A stretch of 64,000 nt of DNA from Chondrus crispus. Its lineage: Eukaryota; Rhodophyta; Florideophyceae; Gigartinales; Gigartinaceae. How positions within the stretch are numbered: the first letter of the stretch is position 1; every line of letters begins with the position of its first letter. Positions 34,568 through 44,965 of the stretch are shown here, in pieces. The stretch lies in the NCBI RefSeq assembly GCF_000350225.1, contig NW_005178533.1, positions 62,001 through 126,000 on the forward strand, given 5' to 3'. The notes below the pieces were generated by a model. It was not told where the DNA came from. It saw only the letters and a list, made by a program, of their open reading frames with translations, and made no database searches. Position numbers and translations under genes: made by a program.

Positions 34568-35084
34568 AAATCAGATCAGCACGGCGCGTAGTTCAACTCG
34601 TTTTCATAAAAACGCTCATCAATGGAAATAGCTGTATCAAAAGGTCATGTTCATCAAACATTTATTGAAAAGTTAGACCCAAGTTAGTGCACTGATTCAT
34701 GTTCCGGGCGGGGGATGATATAGCGTGGGACCCCCTAGTGTGCTCTCACTCTCACTCGAGGAATATAATGCCTTCTGTCTTAGAGTTTCATGTAGACAGG
34801 ACGGACACAGTTGTTTCTGCTCTACATAATTCGAAAGCGATGAGCGAGCTCGCTCTAAGCTCGCCCATCGCTTTCGAGTTATGTCCTTTCTATAGCTTCT
34901 CGTTCCTTCTTTACTTGTCTTAGTTATGGGCCCTGATGACACCCTTCCGGGCCGTCCGAAGTTCCATTGAGATCTCAAGAATCCACGATGGACAGAAGCC
35001 GAAGGCTCCCAAGAACAGTACTATAATGCTGTTTAGCTGTGGAAGACCTTTTATGGCAAACTGCCTGATCGCAACTGCAATAAG
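34568..35084. other. intergenic, contains an imperfect hairpin
   Basis: No gene seen. A 27-base inverted repeat lies at 34824-34884, and gypsy-3 starts at 35085. Confidence 0.4.
34824..34884. repeat. imperfect inverted repeat, 27-base arms
   Basis: ACATAATTCGAAAGCGATGA... (34824-34850) pairs with 34858-34884 around a 7-base loop. Only two of 27 positions are not Watson-Crick pairs. Confidence 0.75.
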
Positions 35085-36099
35085 TGTAGTGCAATACCCG
35101 GCCTGCAGAAGGGAGATCAGGGGGTACTGTAGTCCGAGTTGAGGGACATAAGTGTGAAATGAATCACGCTATTAATTTATTATTCAATTTTAATTAGTTA
35201 CCAATTTATTATCTAACATTAGATTAGATTTAGGATTTAGCGCCGAGAGCTACTGTAGTGGCTCCGGCGGGGCGATATATACCTTAGCCCTCTGACCCAC
35301 GAGTCAGTAAAGGTAGCCCGAGTTGCTGGAGTCTGATATCGCCTTGGTCGAAGTCCGTCTTTTACAAGACCTTCCCTTTTACTACAGATTACTTTATCCT
35401 TTGCGCTCCGGGGTTCTCTTTTCCTTTCCTTATTTCCCTATCCTTTTCTATCTCTAATTCTACCTATTTCCCTTATCTTGTGTTGGTACCATCGGTATTG
35501 GTTGCGACAGAACCGGTGTGGGTGTTTTAGCCATCGGGCGACACAGTTGACGTAGCGCTGCTACTGTGACCTATTTTCCGACGGAGACTGTTGCAACGAC
35601 GTCTCCATCGATAGTATTTGTCGTGTTACAAGCCAGTGTTGGTGCCATCGGCCTCGGTTGCGACCGAACCGGTGTAGGTGTTTCGAGCCATCGGGCGGCA
35701 CAGTTGGTGTAGCGCTGCTACTTTCATTTCATCCCGTCGGGCTGCATTGCGACGCCCCCCGTCAAAGGCCTTGTCCCGTTACAAGGTGTCGAAGAAGCTC
35801 AACGAGCACTGGCCTTACAAACCATTGGAACCGGGGTACCCACGTACACGCCCCACTCCACACTCGTCGAGCAATTCTCCTCGCATGCCTCTACCGCATA
35901 GATCCCGGGCCGGGCTGTTTCTCTGCCCCCCCCTATCAGGTATCTGCGCTACTACGAGTCGCAAGCTCGTTTAAACGGAGAAGGGAGAGTCGGACACTCC
36001 GTAGCGCTGTGCCGTCGGCAGTTCTTCTTTTTGTTGCTGTTGTTGTGTTTGCTGGACCATCGGACCTCGGTCTCTGCCCAACAGGCGCATTGCACTACA
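35085..36099 (+). repeat. gypsy-3 5' LTR (1015 bp)
   Basis: TGTAGTGCAAT ... GCGCATTGCACTACA. Belongs to a sub-branch distinct from gypsy-1 but alignable with the LTRs of gypsy-2 and -5. Its TATA box is within GATATATACC near 35273. Confidence 0.85.
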
Positions 36100-36103
36100 T
36101 AAA

Positions 36104-36121
36104 TGGTCTCCCGACCTAGAA
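36104..36121 (+). promoter_or_regulatory. gypsy-3 primer-binding site, tRNA-Tyr-like
   Basis: TGGTCTCCCGACCTAGAA four bases after the LTR. Its core is repeated at 36138-36149. Confidence 0.65.
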
Positions 36122-37235
36122 TTTAGTGTACAGGAGACCCGACCTAGAAACTACGTAAGTGGAAACGGACTACACAGGAAGGTCAAATCAGCCTATCTGA
36201 GGCAATAAAAATCTGCGCAAATATTTTGGTCCGGGCCAGCAAAAAATGTCCCATAAATGTAGCAACGCTTGCTGATTTCATGTCGCGATTTTGCACATTT
36301 TTCACCAATGACGCCATTGTCTAGAAAGCAGCATAGTTACGGCACAGCGGCTCTACCTGGCCCGTGGCGGTAGATGACTGGCTGGAGCTGCACACGGAGT
36401 AGGTCTTGCAGGGCCAAACTTTGTTACATTGAGGTAATGATGAGACGGTGATCATCGCTGCATCTGCGTAGCCACCGACGACTATGTTTTGCTGCTCTAG
36501 GGCAATGACAATATGTGTCCAATCGCAGCCCCAATTCAGCACTAGACGTAATGCCGCGAACTACTCTCAGTAAATGAAATGTTAGTCCAGTGCCTTTCTT
36601 GCAAAAGTGATGTCACCCCGCTTGTCCAGAAACGGTCCCATCCCAAAGGATGAAACCGATCGCGGTTCTAGCGGCGTTCACATCACATTTATTTGTAGCA
36701 ACCAAAGAGTATTGTTACGGCTACATACGCTACATCTACTCCGTCCAAATACCGAAATACCGCGGCAGTGGTTCATTGAGCTTCCGTTAAATACAATAAT
36801 CAACGCCAACAAATATAACAGGAGAGGTCAGTTACAGTCACACAGTACGTCATGATGGTGGATTAGAATTCTGAGAGACCAAGGAGAGTGTACTGATGGC
36901 TTACGTCATCCTGAGTTAGACGATGGGCGGATTGACCTGCAGTGAGACAAGGAACGCTGTGAGGATTGGTCAGAACAGATCTTCTACACTTTCCATATGT
37001 TAGAGAATGTGCGAACGTACGTTAAAGATTTGTGGCTAATCGCAAAAAGGTATTGCCTATAGAAAGCGCTCACTTACCCAACGTGCGCAGCGCACTCATG
37101 TCTCGGCATAAGATTTCAACCGAACACGCAACTCGCGGAAATGAAACCGTCAGAAAAGAGGATGTGTGGTGGGTCAGTACTGCGGACGAGGGGCGTGCAG
37201 AGAGTTGGATCTGGTCCTGGAACTATATATGCAGT

Positions 37236-37285
37236 ACTCAGAAAAGGCGGTAGTTTGATATATCAAACTACCGCCTTTTCTGAGT
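37236..37285. repeat. perfect 50-bp palindrome
   Basis: ACTCAGAAAAGGCGGTAGTT TGATA followed at once by its exact reverse complement: 25-base arms, no spacer, no mismatch. Such a sequence would extrude as a cruciform, or fold as a hairpin in RNA. Confidence 0.9.
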
Positions 37286-37661
37286 TCGAGCAGGGCATCT
37301 GAGTGAAAATCAGTTACATTTTCATGGGCACGTGTCAATAGCAGAATATAGGTTCTGAAATCTCAATTTGAAATTACCAAATTTGGTATGGCATGGTTGC
37401 CTTTAATGACAGCCATCCATTGAGCTTTTTCGTGTGGTATCACATCAAAATGGGAGTAGGAGCATCTCATTCTTACCGTTTCTATTCATTGAACCAAGCT
37501 TTAATATTAAAGGCACAACTGTATGCATCGCCAAATGTAACAAAAGACCTTTTTTCGGCTGTAGAGCAGTAAGCTTGCTGAAATCTTATCAATGCTGAGG
37601 TCCATGCCAAACTTCACTGCAGCCCCACTTCCAGTTGCAAACCTTGTCGAAAGCATCACAG

Positions 37662-37997
37662 ATGGGGCGTCAAAGCAAGAGTCCTTGGGTTCTTAAAAAA
37701 CGCGGACCTTATGCAAAGCGTTCCGAAGATGTTGCTCCACAAGGGACTACTTCGGATGGGCACGCACTATCTTGTTCTGAACCTCAGCTTGAAAGACATC
37801 GAAAAAGAGGAAGGCCATGTAGGCAACTGTCTACAAAGCCAGCTAAACGTCCAGGGGATGGATTCAAATTACTAGACGGTCAATCAGAATCCTGTGCTTC
37901 CCTTTTGAAAGACGGGCTTTTAAGCGACCTCCAAGAAAAACAAGGCGTGATGCATGTACTTCGTACAATACTATGTAGCGTGTGGTTGATTCCCTGA
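37662..37997 (+). CDS. hypothetical basic protein with AT-hook-like motifs
   Basis: About 111 residues from the first ATG (MGRQSKSPWVLKKRGPYAKR). The frame is open from 37635. It has two basic patches, KKRGPYAKR and HRKRGRPCR; the second holds the RGRP core of an AT-hook, which binds the minor groove of AT-rich DNA. The rest is low complexity and the C-terminus is hydrophobic. It may be the N-terminal scrap of a transposase or a chance frame. No homologue recognised. Confidence 0.3.
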   Translation: MGRQSKSPWVLKKRGPYAKRSEDVAPQGTTSDGHALSCSEPQLERHRKRGRPCRQLSTKPAKRPGDGFKLLDGQSESCASLLKDGLLSDLQEKQGVMHVLRTILCSVWLIP

Positions 37998-38000
37998 ACA

Positions 38001-39940
38001 ACGCGACAAAAGGGTTGCCGGACTGTCGTCCAAAGCACGATCAGCTGTGAAGAACGGAACGAAATGAGATCGCAACACCCGAAGGACTCAGTGACACGCC
38101 CACGGCGTTTTCGATACGCCGTATCAACACGGAAGGTGGAAAAGGAAGCTCAAGAAAAATTCCACGAGGTCTGTGTGTCATTCCAGGAAGAGGTTGAAGT
38201 GAGGCTGTCGGCCTATATCGTAGAAACTCTACAGTAGGACTCAAGCGTGTTGACGGTTCGGATGAATGTGCTCGACCAGAGGGGTCGAGTACGTCGAAGG
38301 CGATGACCCACAGTTAATTTTTGACATCACTTGTTCACTGCAAAGGAGGGGTTACGCGGAGCAACGACACCGAGCCACGATCCCGGACGACCAAACTGCG
38401 CTAGAACGACGCACCCGGTAGTCGCGTCCCTCATCTATGGACGTCGTCCACGGGACAGTGCTGTACCGTGTTGAAAGAAAAAAATATTTCAACCGCAATG
38501 TAAGTGACCTCACACACCCATCTCAGGCCATTGAAGCACATTTCGAGCTGGTTGTCGCTCTGAAAAGAGGATCTGTAGGGGACGTCGCTTTTTAACATTA
38601 TACGGGAACGCGAACCCGACTCGGGCGACGAAGGCGTCTCGTGACGCTCGACAGGAACGTCAATTTTTGGAGGATGTAAGCGGAGTTATGGAGGAAGTCA
38701 AACACCAGGCTTACTTCCCCGTCATCGGAGAAACGGCCCCGCCTCTCGACGAGGGTTAAGCGTAACTACTAAAAAGAGGTTTTCCTTCTATGACGCTCCC
38801 GTCAGGAGAGACGCCGCGAGATTCGTCAAGTCACGAGTCAACGATCGTTTTTTTCCGTCGACCACGTGCAGAGCTCCGTTTTTACGGCTGTGAAAAACCG
38901 CGGATTTTCCACTTCTAATTTACAAGCGACGGAGGCAGACCCGAAGTCATCTTGGCAAGACCAAGGACACCTTACGACCGGTATCGGGAAACTGATCGTG
39001 GACATCGCCAAGACCCTACATCCCCCGTCCTAAGGGACAAGTACTCACACTGACAGGATCATGCGCTTCTTGGTACAAAAGCAAACGTGCGAAACAACGG
39101 AATTGCCTCACTTTGTAGGGCCTACGTGTTCTGGGAACGTGCGAAGGGGACCAGCACCAAGTGTTTCTGGTGACGCGAGGGAACTGTAACCAAACCTAAA
39201 AGGAGGTTGATTTGGCAGTTTGGAAGGTGACAGCGCAACGAATGTTGCAGAGGCCCCATCGGGGGTTCGACGCAGATAGAAGACGACGATCAATTCTTGC
39301 ACCTACCATCCGCAAGGAGAAAGAAAAATGGCACGGGAAGCTGACGCAAGGAAATGCACAACGTCACCAGCAAACAAAAAGTGGGCTTTCCGAAGGAAGA
39401 GGAGGTTCATACGGGGTAAGAAAAAATGATGAACTTTTTAGCTCAACACCTGACGAAGGGTTGGGTGATTATCGAGGAACTGTACAGGGTATGCGAAGGT
39501 CAGTAGTGGCGACAATCTTTCATGATTTTTTAGGGACGTCAATGTCGGACACAGTAATATGCCACGCACGGGCAAGGGGACAAGCTATTTTTTGGCTTTA
39601 TCCATGACCGATCCGCTCTGTGAAAGCAGGTCAAGGGGGTTTCGAAGAAACACCCCCAAGAAAAAGACCACTGTCTTCATGACTCAAGCGCATGCGGACA
39701 GGCCACGTGAGGCGAAATTGTCCGAATAAGCGGGTCGCTTCCGAGACTCAAGGAGAGCCAGTAGTTCTGCGATGAGGGATCCAAACGCACCAAAGAGCAA
39801 CTGAGGTTGCGAACATTGGTGTTGTACTGGGGACGACTAAGGCAAACGAGGAGAAAACGACTAGAAAAATATTGTCTGGGACCGCCACGCCCCGACCGAA
39901 TGCAAGAGGAGGTCACAAAAGAGGAGGTAATCTGAGACCA
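38001..39940 (+). mobile_element. gypsy-3 3' region, no recognised gene
   Basis: 1.9 kb of mixed composition with only short frames on both strands. Its place before the antisense frame matches the non-coding 3' region of gypsy-2, but I could not align the two by eye. Confidence 0.35.
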
Positions 39941-40065
39941 GGGGCGTACGCAGGTGATTCATTTTATTGACTAAAAGCTACCGGATAACGTCGATAATCG
40001 GACATCACCCCCAAAGGGGTAATAATCCGAGAACGGATCAAGGGGAAGTCGCTCTAAGCGGCAGG

Positions 40066-41804
40066 TCAGTCGGACGGCTCACCCAAGGATTTTTCCTTCG
40101 GGAGTGAGGTAACGAGTCGAGCAAGGACTCGCAGATCATCTAGGGAAGCCCCTTGGAGAGCTTCGCCTTTGATGCCATGAGCGCGGAGCAATGTGCAGTG
40201 GATGCCAATGGCGCCGTCGCTCTTTTTGGGAACTGATGGGGACGGTGGGGAAGACAACACTTCCCTAACCGACAGAGTTTCGGTATGACCTGCCGAGAGG
40301 ATATCGGCAGCAGGAGGAGGAGCGGCAGGGGCTGTAAGGAGAGCGGAATCTGGAGCAGACGGTCGGGGACAAACGTCGTCTGCACGGGGATCTATGGCTC
40401 GTTTGGGAGCCACGTCAGGGGTTGGAACTTGGTTGCCAAATTGGCGACTGAGGCGCGCTTCGGAGGGAGAGCACAAGGCGGATGTCCAAGGGTTGAACCA
40501 GACGAAGTCAGCCGCCGCACTGTGACCTCGTCCGAGAGAAAAGGACGGGCGTCGCTTCGCGAAGGATCGGGATGAGTTGATAGGGGGAACAACATCCCAG
40601 TCGACCTGATTGATCTTTTCGAGTAAGGAGTGCAGTTCGAAGTCGGTGTCTGCTCCGCCCAAGGGCACAGTATAGTCCAAAAGGCACATGAGCTCGACGA
40701 GCTTCGGAGGAAGATACCAAAGCCGCGAACAATCGTACGCCTCCCAGAGCAAGGTGGCGGCTACCTTCACGCACCACTCCGTCAAAAAGAGAACCCACAA
40801 CTCGTGACGAGGATCAGTGAGATGGCTTCCAAAGTATGGATGGGACCGAGTTCTGCCCAAATTCCTTCGCAGACCTCAAGTTGTCCCCACCATGAGGGGA
40901 GTTGCTGGTACCGGTTGGGGTAGTGTGACCGAGCAATTTCCCCCGCCTCCACCATTTGGTAAGCTAGGAAGTATCCCCTGTCCGATCGTAACTTACGCTC
41001 GAGTCGGACAGTATGCTGGAAGAAGGGGATGTTCCCGCGTTTCATATGTTGGAGGATTGCGCGTGTGTATGACATGGCATCGTTAGTCACCGTCAGTTGG
41101 TTATGCCACAGGCGGTCCGCCTCGAGCATGGGGTCACCCCATGTCCAGCTGAGGAGGTTGTCAAGGTATTCACGCTCCCCCTCCGTGCGAAATTTCCACC
41201 TGTCGCATCCGAAGGACGAAGGAATGAGGGCATCGGATAGGGATAGGTCGAGACGGCCGAGGACGGCTTCCATGAAACGCAGGGACAGGCCCTGGCGGCC
41301 ACGAGGGGAGGAACGGCGCAGGATAGATGGGGGAATGGCGATACGGGCACGCCAATTGTAGGAGAAAATTGCTTGAAGGGGAAGGTGACCCGGCAGCATC
41401 CCCGCACCGTCGGCAAAGTCGCGCTCGATGCTAGCGACGTCGCGCACGTCGATGGCGGAAAACCAAGGAGCGGCCGCGTACAGTAAGGGATAGTCGCGCA
41501 TGGATTTACCTTGGAGCTCGGCTAGTGAGGGGTATCGAAGAGGGGTTGATGAAGGATGGAGACCGGGATGGAAGGCCGGTTCAGGAATGTTGGTGTCCGG
41601 GGGAAGTCGGGGTATGGAAGGAAGGTCGCTAGGAATGGAAGGCGTGTATGAGAAGCCCACACCGCGGCGACCGCGCGTGGTATGTCCGGCAGTGGGATCC
41701 GATGAAGGAAACATGGAGATCGTCTTACTCTCACGCATGCGGCGACCGACGGTCGGAAGAAAAAGAAAGAAGTTGGAAAGCAAGGGAGTGAAGCCGCTGC
41801 GCAA
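40066..41804 (-). mobile_element. antisense reading frame of gypsy-3, unknown protein
   Basis: Homologue of the + strand frame in gypsy-2, again opposite to the element and next to the 3' LTR. Two overlapping open stretches (41804-40782 and 40860-40066) point to about one break, at a place different from that in gypsy-2. The best-conserved block includes YFGSHLTDPRHELWVLFLTE followed by WCVKVAATLL. Most differences from gypsy-2 look like single-residue changes in a conserved frame. Function unknown; the Pro/Ala-rich tail is shorter than in gypsy-2. Confidence 0.7.
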
Positions 41805-41826
41805 GAGCGCTCAGAAGGGGGATATG

Positions 41827-42184
41827 TAGTGAAACACCCGGCCTGGGAAAGGGACATCAGGGGGTACTGTAGTCCGGATTGGGGGACTTCAGTGTGATTC
41901 ATTTTACACTATTATTTTAATTATTTGTTTTAATTTAGTTACAAATTAATTATCTAACATTAGATTAGATTTAGGATCTAGCGCCGAGAGCTACTGTAGT
42001 GACTCCGACGGGGCGATATATACCTTAGCCCTCTGACTCACGAGTCAGTAAAGGTAACCCGAGTTGCCGGAGTTGAATGTCGCCTTGGTCGAAGTCCGTC
42101 TCTACCCAGACGCTCCCTTTTAACTAAGCCTACGGCATCCTTCAGCGCTCGGGGGTCCCATTCCTTTTTCCTTTATTTCCCAAT
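41827..42184 (+). repeat. gypsy-3 3' LTR, partial
   Basis: Starts TGTAGTGAAACACCCGGCC right after the polypurine tract and aligns with the first third of 35085-36099. It then passes into a different LTR piece. Confidence 0.75.
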
Positions 42185-42187
42185 CGA

Positions 42188-42643
42188 ATCCGAGTTGCCA
42201 GAGTTTGATATCGCCTTGGTCGAAGTCCGTCTTTTACAAGACATTCCCTTCTACTCTAGCCTACGGTATCCTTTGCGCTCGGGGGTCCCCTTTTTCCTTA
42301 TCAATTTTCCTTTACTTCCCTATCTTAATTTCCCTTACTCTTGAGTAGGTCCCACCTTGTAGGATTGCGATCCGCAACAGGACGTCATTAGCCATCGGGC
42401 TTCTGTGTTGGTGCACCAGTTGTACTTTTCTCAGCGTTGGTTCAATCGGAATCTGGTTGCAACCGATCCGGTGTTGGTACTTTGCCATCGGGCAGTACGA
42501 CGGTGTAGCGCCGCTACGTTTTCTTCTTTCCCGACGAGCTACGTTGCGACGTCCCCGTCGAAGAATTTATCAAGGGTATAAGGTGTACAAGGCGCTCTTC
42601 AAGCATTGGATTTATGACCTATCGGACCAGGTTTACCTAAACA
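42188..42643 (+). repeat. LTR fragment of gypsy-1 type
   Basis: Matches the middle of the gypsy-1 LTR (about 2563-3015) closely, in direct orientation. It ends abruptly where gypsy-4 pol sequence begins (about 42644). Confidence 0.75.
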
Positions 42644-44603
42644 ACAAGGTAGAGACTTCGCCTAGCTGAATTCGACTTCACAATCGAATATCGCCCGGGA
42701 CGAGTGCACCAAGTTCCGGACGCGCTCTCACGATTGGTTGCCCCAAATAAGGGAAACCAACCCGAGATTGACGACGAAGTACCGACCTTCGACAGTGACG
42801 TCTCCCTTTTGACGACGGTTCAGGAGTTTCGAATGAATTAACGGAGCATCGATGCACTCCGAAGTGTGATCACAAAACGGAAACAATTTTTCGTTACGAC
42901 GCGCACTCGAGCACTCTCTACGAACGGAGCTCCCCGTGACGCTACGGAACCAGTCGTTTGGCCGCACGAGGACGACGAGTCCGACGAGATGGACGACGTA
43001 GAACTCGATGAATTCGGCCTTCCTGACGACCAGGAGGCGCTGTCCAACAACCGCCCAAACGATGCACTGCCCGCTCCACTCCCCTTCGACGAGCTGGCTG
43101 AAGAAAAACGAGCTGATGACTTTTGTCAGACGGTTCTGTCTCGACAGGACAGAAAATGCGACTTGCGCTTTTACGAGGATACGGACGGGCTGCTCAAGGG
43201 CAAGCACCCGTACGAACGTGATATCGTGCAAATCGTTGTACCTAAAACGTTAAGAGCTCAGATCTTATCGCTAACGCACGACCCCATTGTCGCAGGACAT
43301 CCAGGACAGAGCAGGATGTACTACATCCTAAGAAGAACGTACTACTGGCCACACATGGCTGTAGACGTCGCGGCGACAGTACGGAACTGTCAACATTGCG
43401 CGAAGAACCGCGTTCGGTTACGTAAGAGGCTCAACCGCCTCAAGCGGTTTCCGGCAACGACACCGCTAGAGTCCATCGGTATTGATATACTTGGACCTGT
43501 ACCGAAATACAAGAAGGGACGCAAATACCTTCTTGTGATTACGGATCGTTTCACGAAACTTACGCAGGTCGATGTGTTACGAAGCGTCACCGCTCATGTC
43601 GTGGCCGTTGCCTTTTGCGAGGCCTTGGTATTCAAATACAGAGTGCCAAAAACACTACTTTCGGAGAACGGTCCGCAATTCTCTGCCCGATTCTTCCGGT
43701 CCGTTTGTGAAGTTCTTGGGGTAACAAACCTCTTTACCTCAGCTTATCATTCACAAACGAACGGACAGACCGAGCGGTACAACCGAACTTTCGTGGCTAT
43801 GCTACGAAATTACGTGAACGAGCACCAGAACGACTGGGATGTTTACGCCAGAGCGTTAACGTACGCTTACAACTGTCACCTGCACAGATCTACAAGGACA
43901 ACCGCTTTCGATTTAGTGTTAAAGCGACCTCCACCAGAGTTTTCTTTGCATCACTCTGTGCGACGATGTTCTACGCCGGACGCGACCGCTCGCGACGATT
44001 TCAGAAAACGTTTGGACGTGTCTATCCAAAAGGCATACAAAAGCCTGCAACAAACGCAAGCGCGTTATAAACGAGACTTTGACAAGCGAGTACGCCGCGT
44101 CAAGTCAAGGATAAGAGCTGGAGATTTTATCTTCCTAGACTCTACGGACGGGGCGACAAAACTCGGCAAGCTGCAGTCCCCTGCTGAAGGGCCGTACAAG
44201 GTCGTGCGACAGGACAATCGGACTCTGACAATCGATCGGAACGGTGTAACTGAACGTGTCTCCGCGGACAGATGCGTCTTTTTGCCCCCCGATAGGTGCT
44301 CGTACAAACGCTGCCGAATCAGCGACAGAGCCTACGGCGGAAAATTCGAATGCCGAGGCACATACTCCAGGATCAAACGAAGTGCCTCACGCATCTGCCG
44401 CCGACTTTGCTCAGAAGGTTTACGAAGGACCTACATATACGGTGGATCGCCTCCTGGACCACCGTACTCGAGGCGGAAATGTGGAATTTCTCGTCAAATG
44501 GAATGGATACGCAGAACCCACATGGACTAAACGTACCCATGTCCCCGAAGAACTCGTCAGTCGTTATCGACAACGCCTCCATCGCAATACGCGAACCCCT
44601 TAA
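42644..44603 (+). mobile_element. gypsy-4 RNase H end, integrase, chromodomain (fossil)
   Basis: The RNase H tail shows AEFDFTIEYRPGRVHQVPDA (about 42666). The long open stretch 42866-44530 has AGHPGQSRMYYILRRTYYWP (zinc segment), NCQHCAKNRVRL, IGIDILGPVPKYKKGRKYLL, LLSENGPQFSARFF and YHSQTNGQTERYNRT (DDE core). Another frame (44256-44603) has the chromodomain (EGPTYTVDRLLDHRTRGGNV ... VKWNGYAEPTW). It differs clearly from the integrase of gypsy-1, -2 and -5, so this is a separate family. Confidence 0.88.
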
Positions 44604-44660
44604 AGCCAAAAGACACGGTCACGATTGGCGTGACTGGGACCTCACGCTTGAGGAGGGGGC

Positions 44661-44678
44661 CCAGAACTGCAGTTCTGG
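44661..44678. repeat. perfect 18-bp palindrome
   Basis: CCAGAACTGCAGTTCTGG, directly followed by a larger palindrome (44679-44738). Confidence 0.9.
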
Positions 44679-44738
44679 AACTCTCGAACGTTGCTACTGC
44701 AGCGTGCGTGCACGCTGCAGTAGCAACGTTCGAGAGTT
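44679..44738. terminator. perfect inverted repeat between convergent frames
   Basis: 29-base arms (AACTCTCGAACGTTGCTACT ...) with a 2-base spacer (GT, 44708-44709). It lies after the chromodomain frame and before the end of the antisense frame (44966). A role as a two-way 3' end or boundary structure is inferred from position only. Confidence 0.5.
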
Positions 44739-44965
44739 TCAAGCTCTTCGAGGTGGGACGGTCCACGCGCGATGAACAATTAATTCAGGGTTGGTACAAG
44801 AACAACACGATGTCGAAAGAACAATTTGTTTTATTGTAAGACTAACCAGAATGGTGTTAGTTAAGCCAACACGCGCTTTAGCAATGCATCATATTCTGCG
44901 ACACGAGACCCGAAGGGCCATGCACGAGTGCCACCGGGCACAATGAAACAAGTTCCAACGACGAA

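Larger units (their letters stand above)
36175..38000. other. AT-richer interior of gypsy-3, origin unknown
   Basis: Unlike the interior of any other element here. It contains a perfect 50-bp palindrome (37236-37285) and a short frame with AT-hook-like basic motifs (37662-37997). It could be an insertion of another element or captured DNA. No domain was recognised. Confidence 0.35.
35085..42184 (+). mobile_element. gypsy-3: LTR-bounded element with antisense frame, no gag-pol seen
   Basis: A full LTR at 35085-36099 (1015 bp) is followed by the family primer site. A partial LTR in the same orientation begins at 41827 after the family polypurine tract. Between them I find no gag, protease, reverse transcriptase or integrase. 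The 3' end carries an antisense frame homologous to that of gypsy-2 (40066-41804, minus strand), preceded by the same AT-rich segment (about 39945-40065). It may be a non-autonomous relative, or an element whose interior was replaced. LTR divergence looks high (roughly 85% by eye), so it appears older than gypsy-2. It is broken. Confidence 0.65.
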
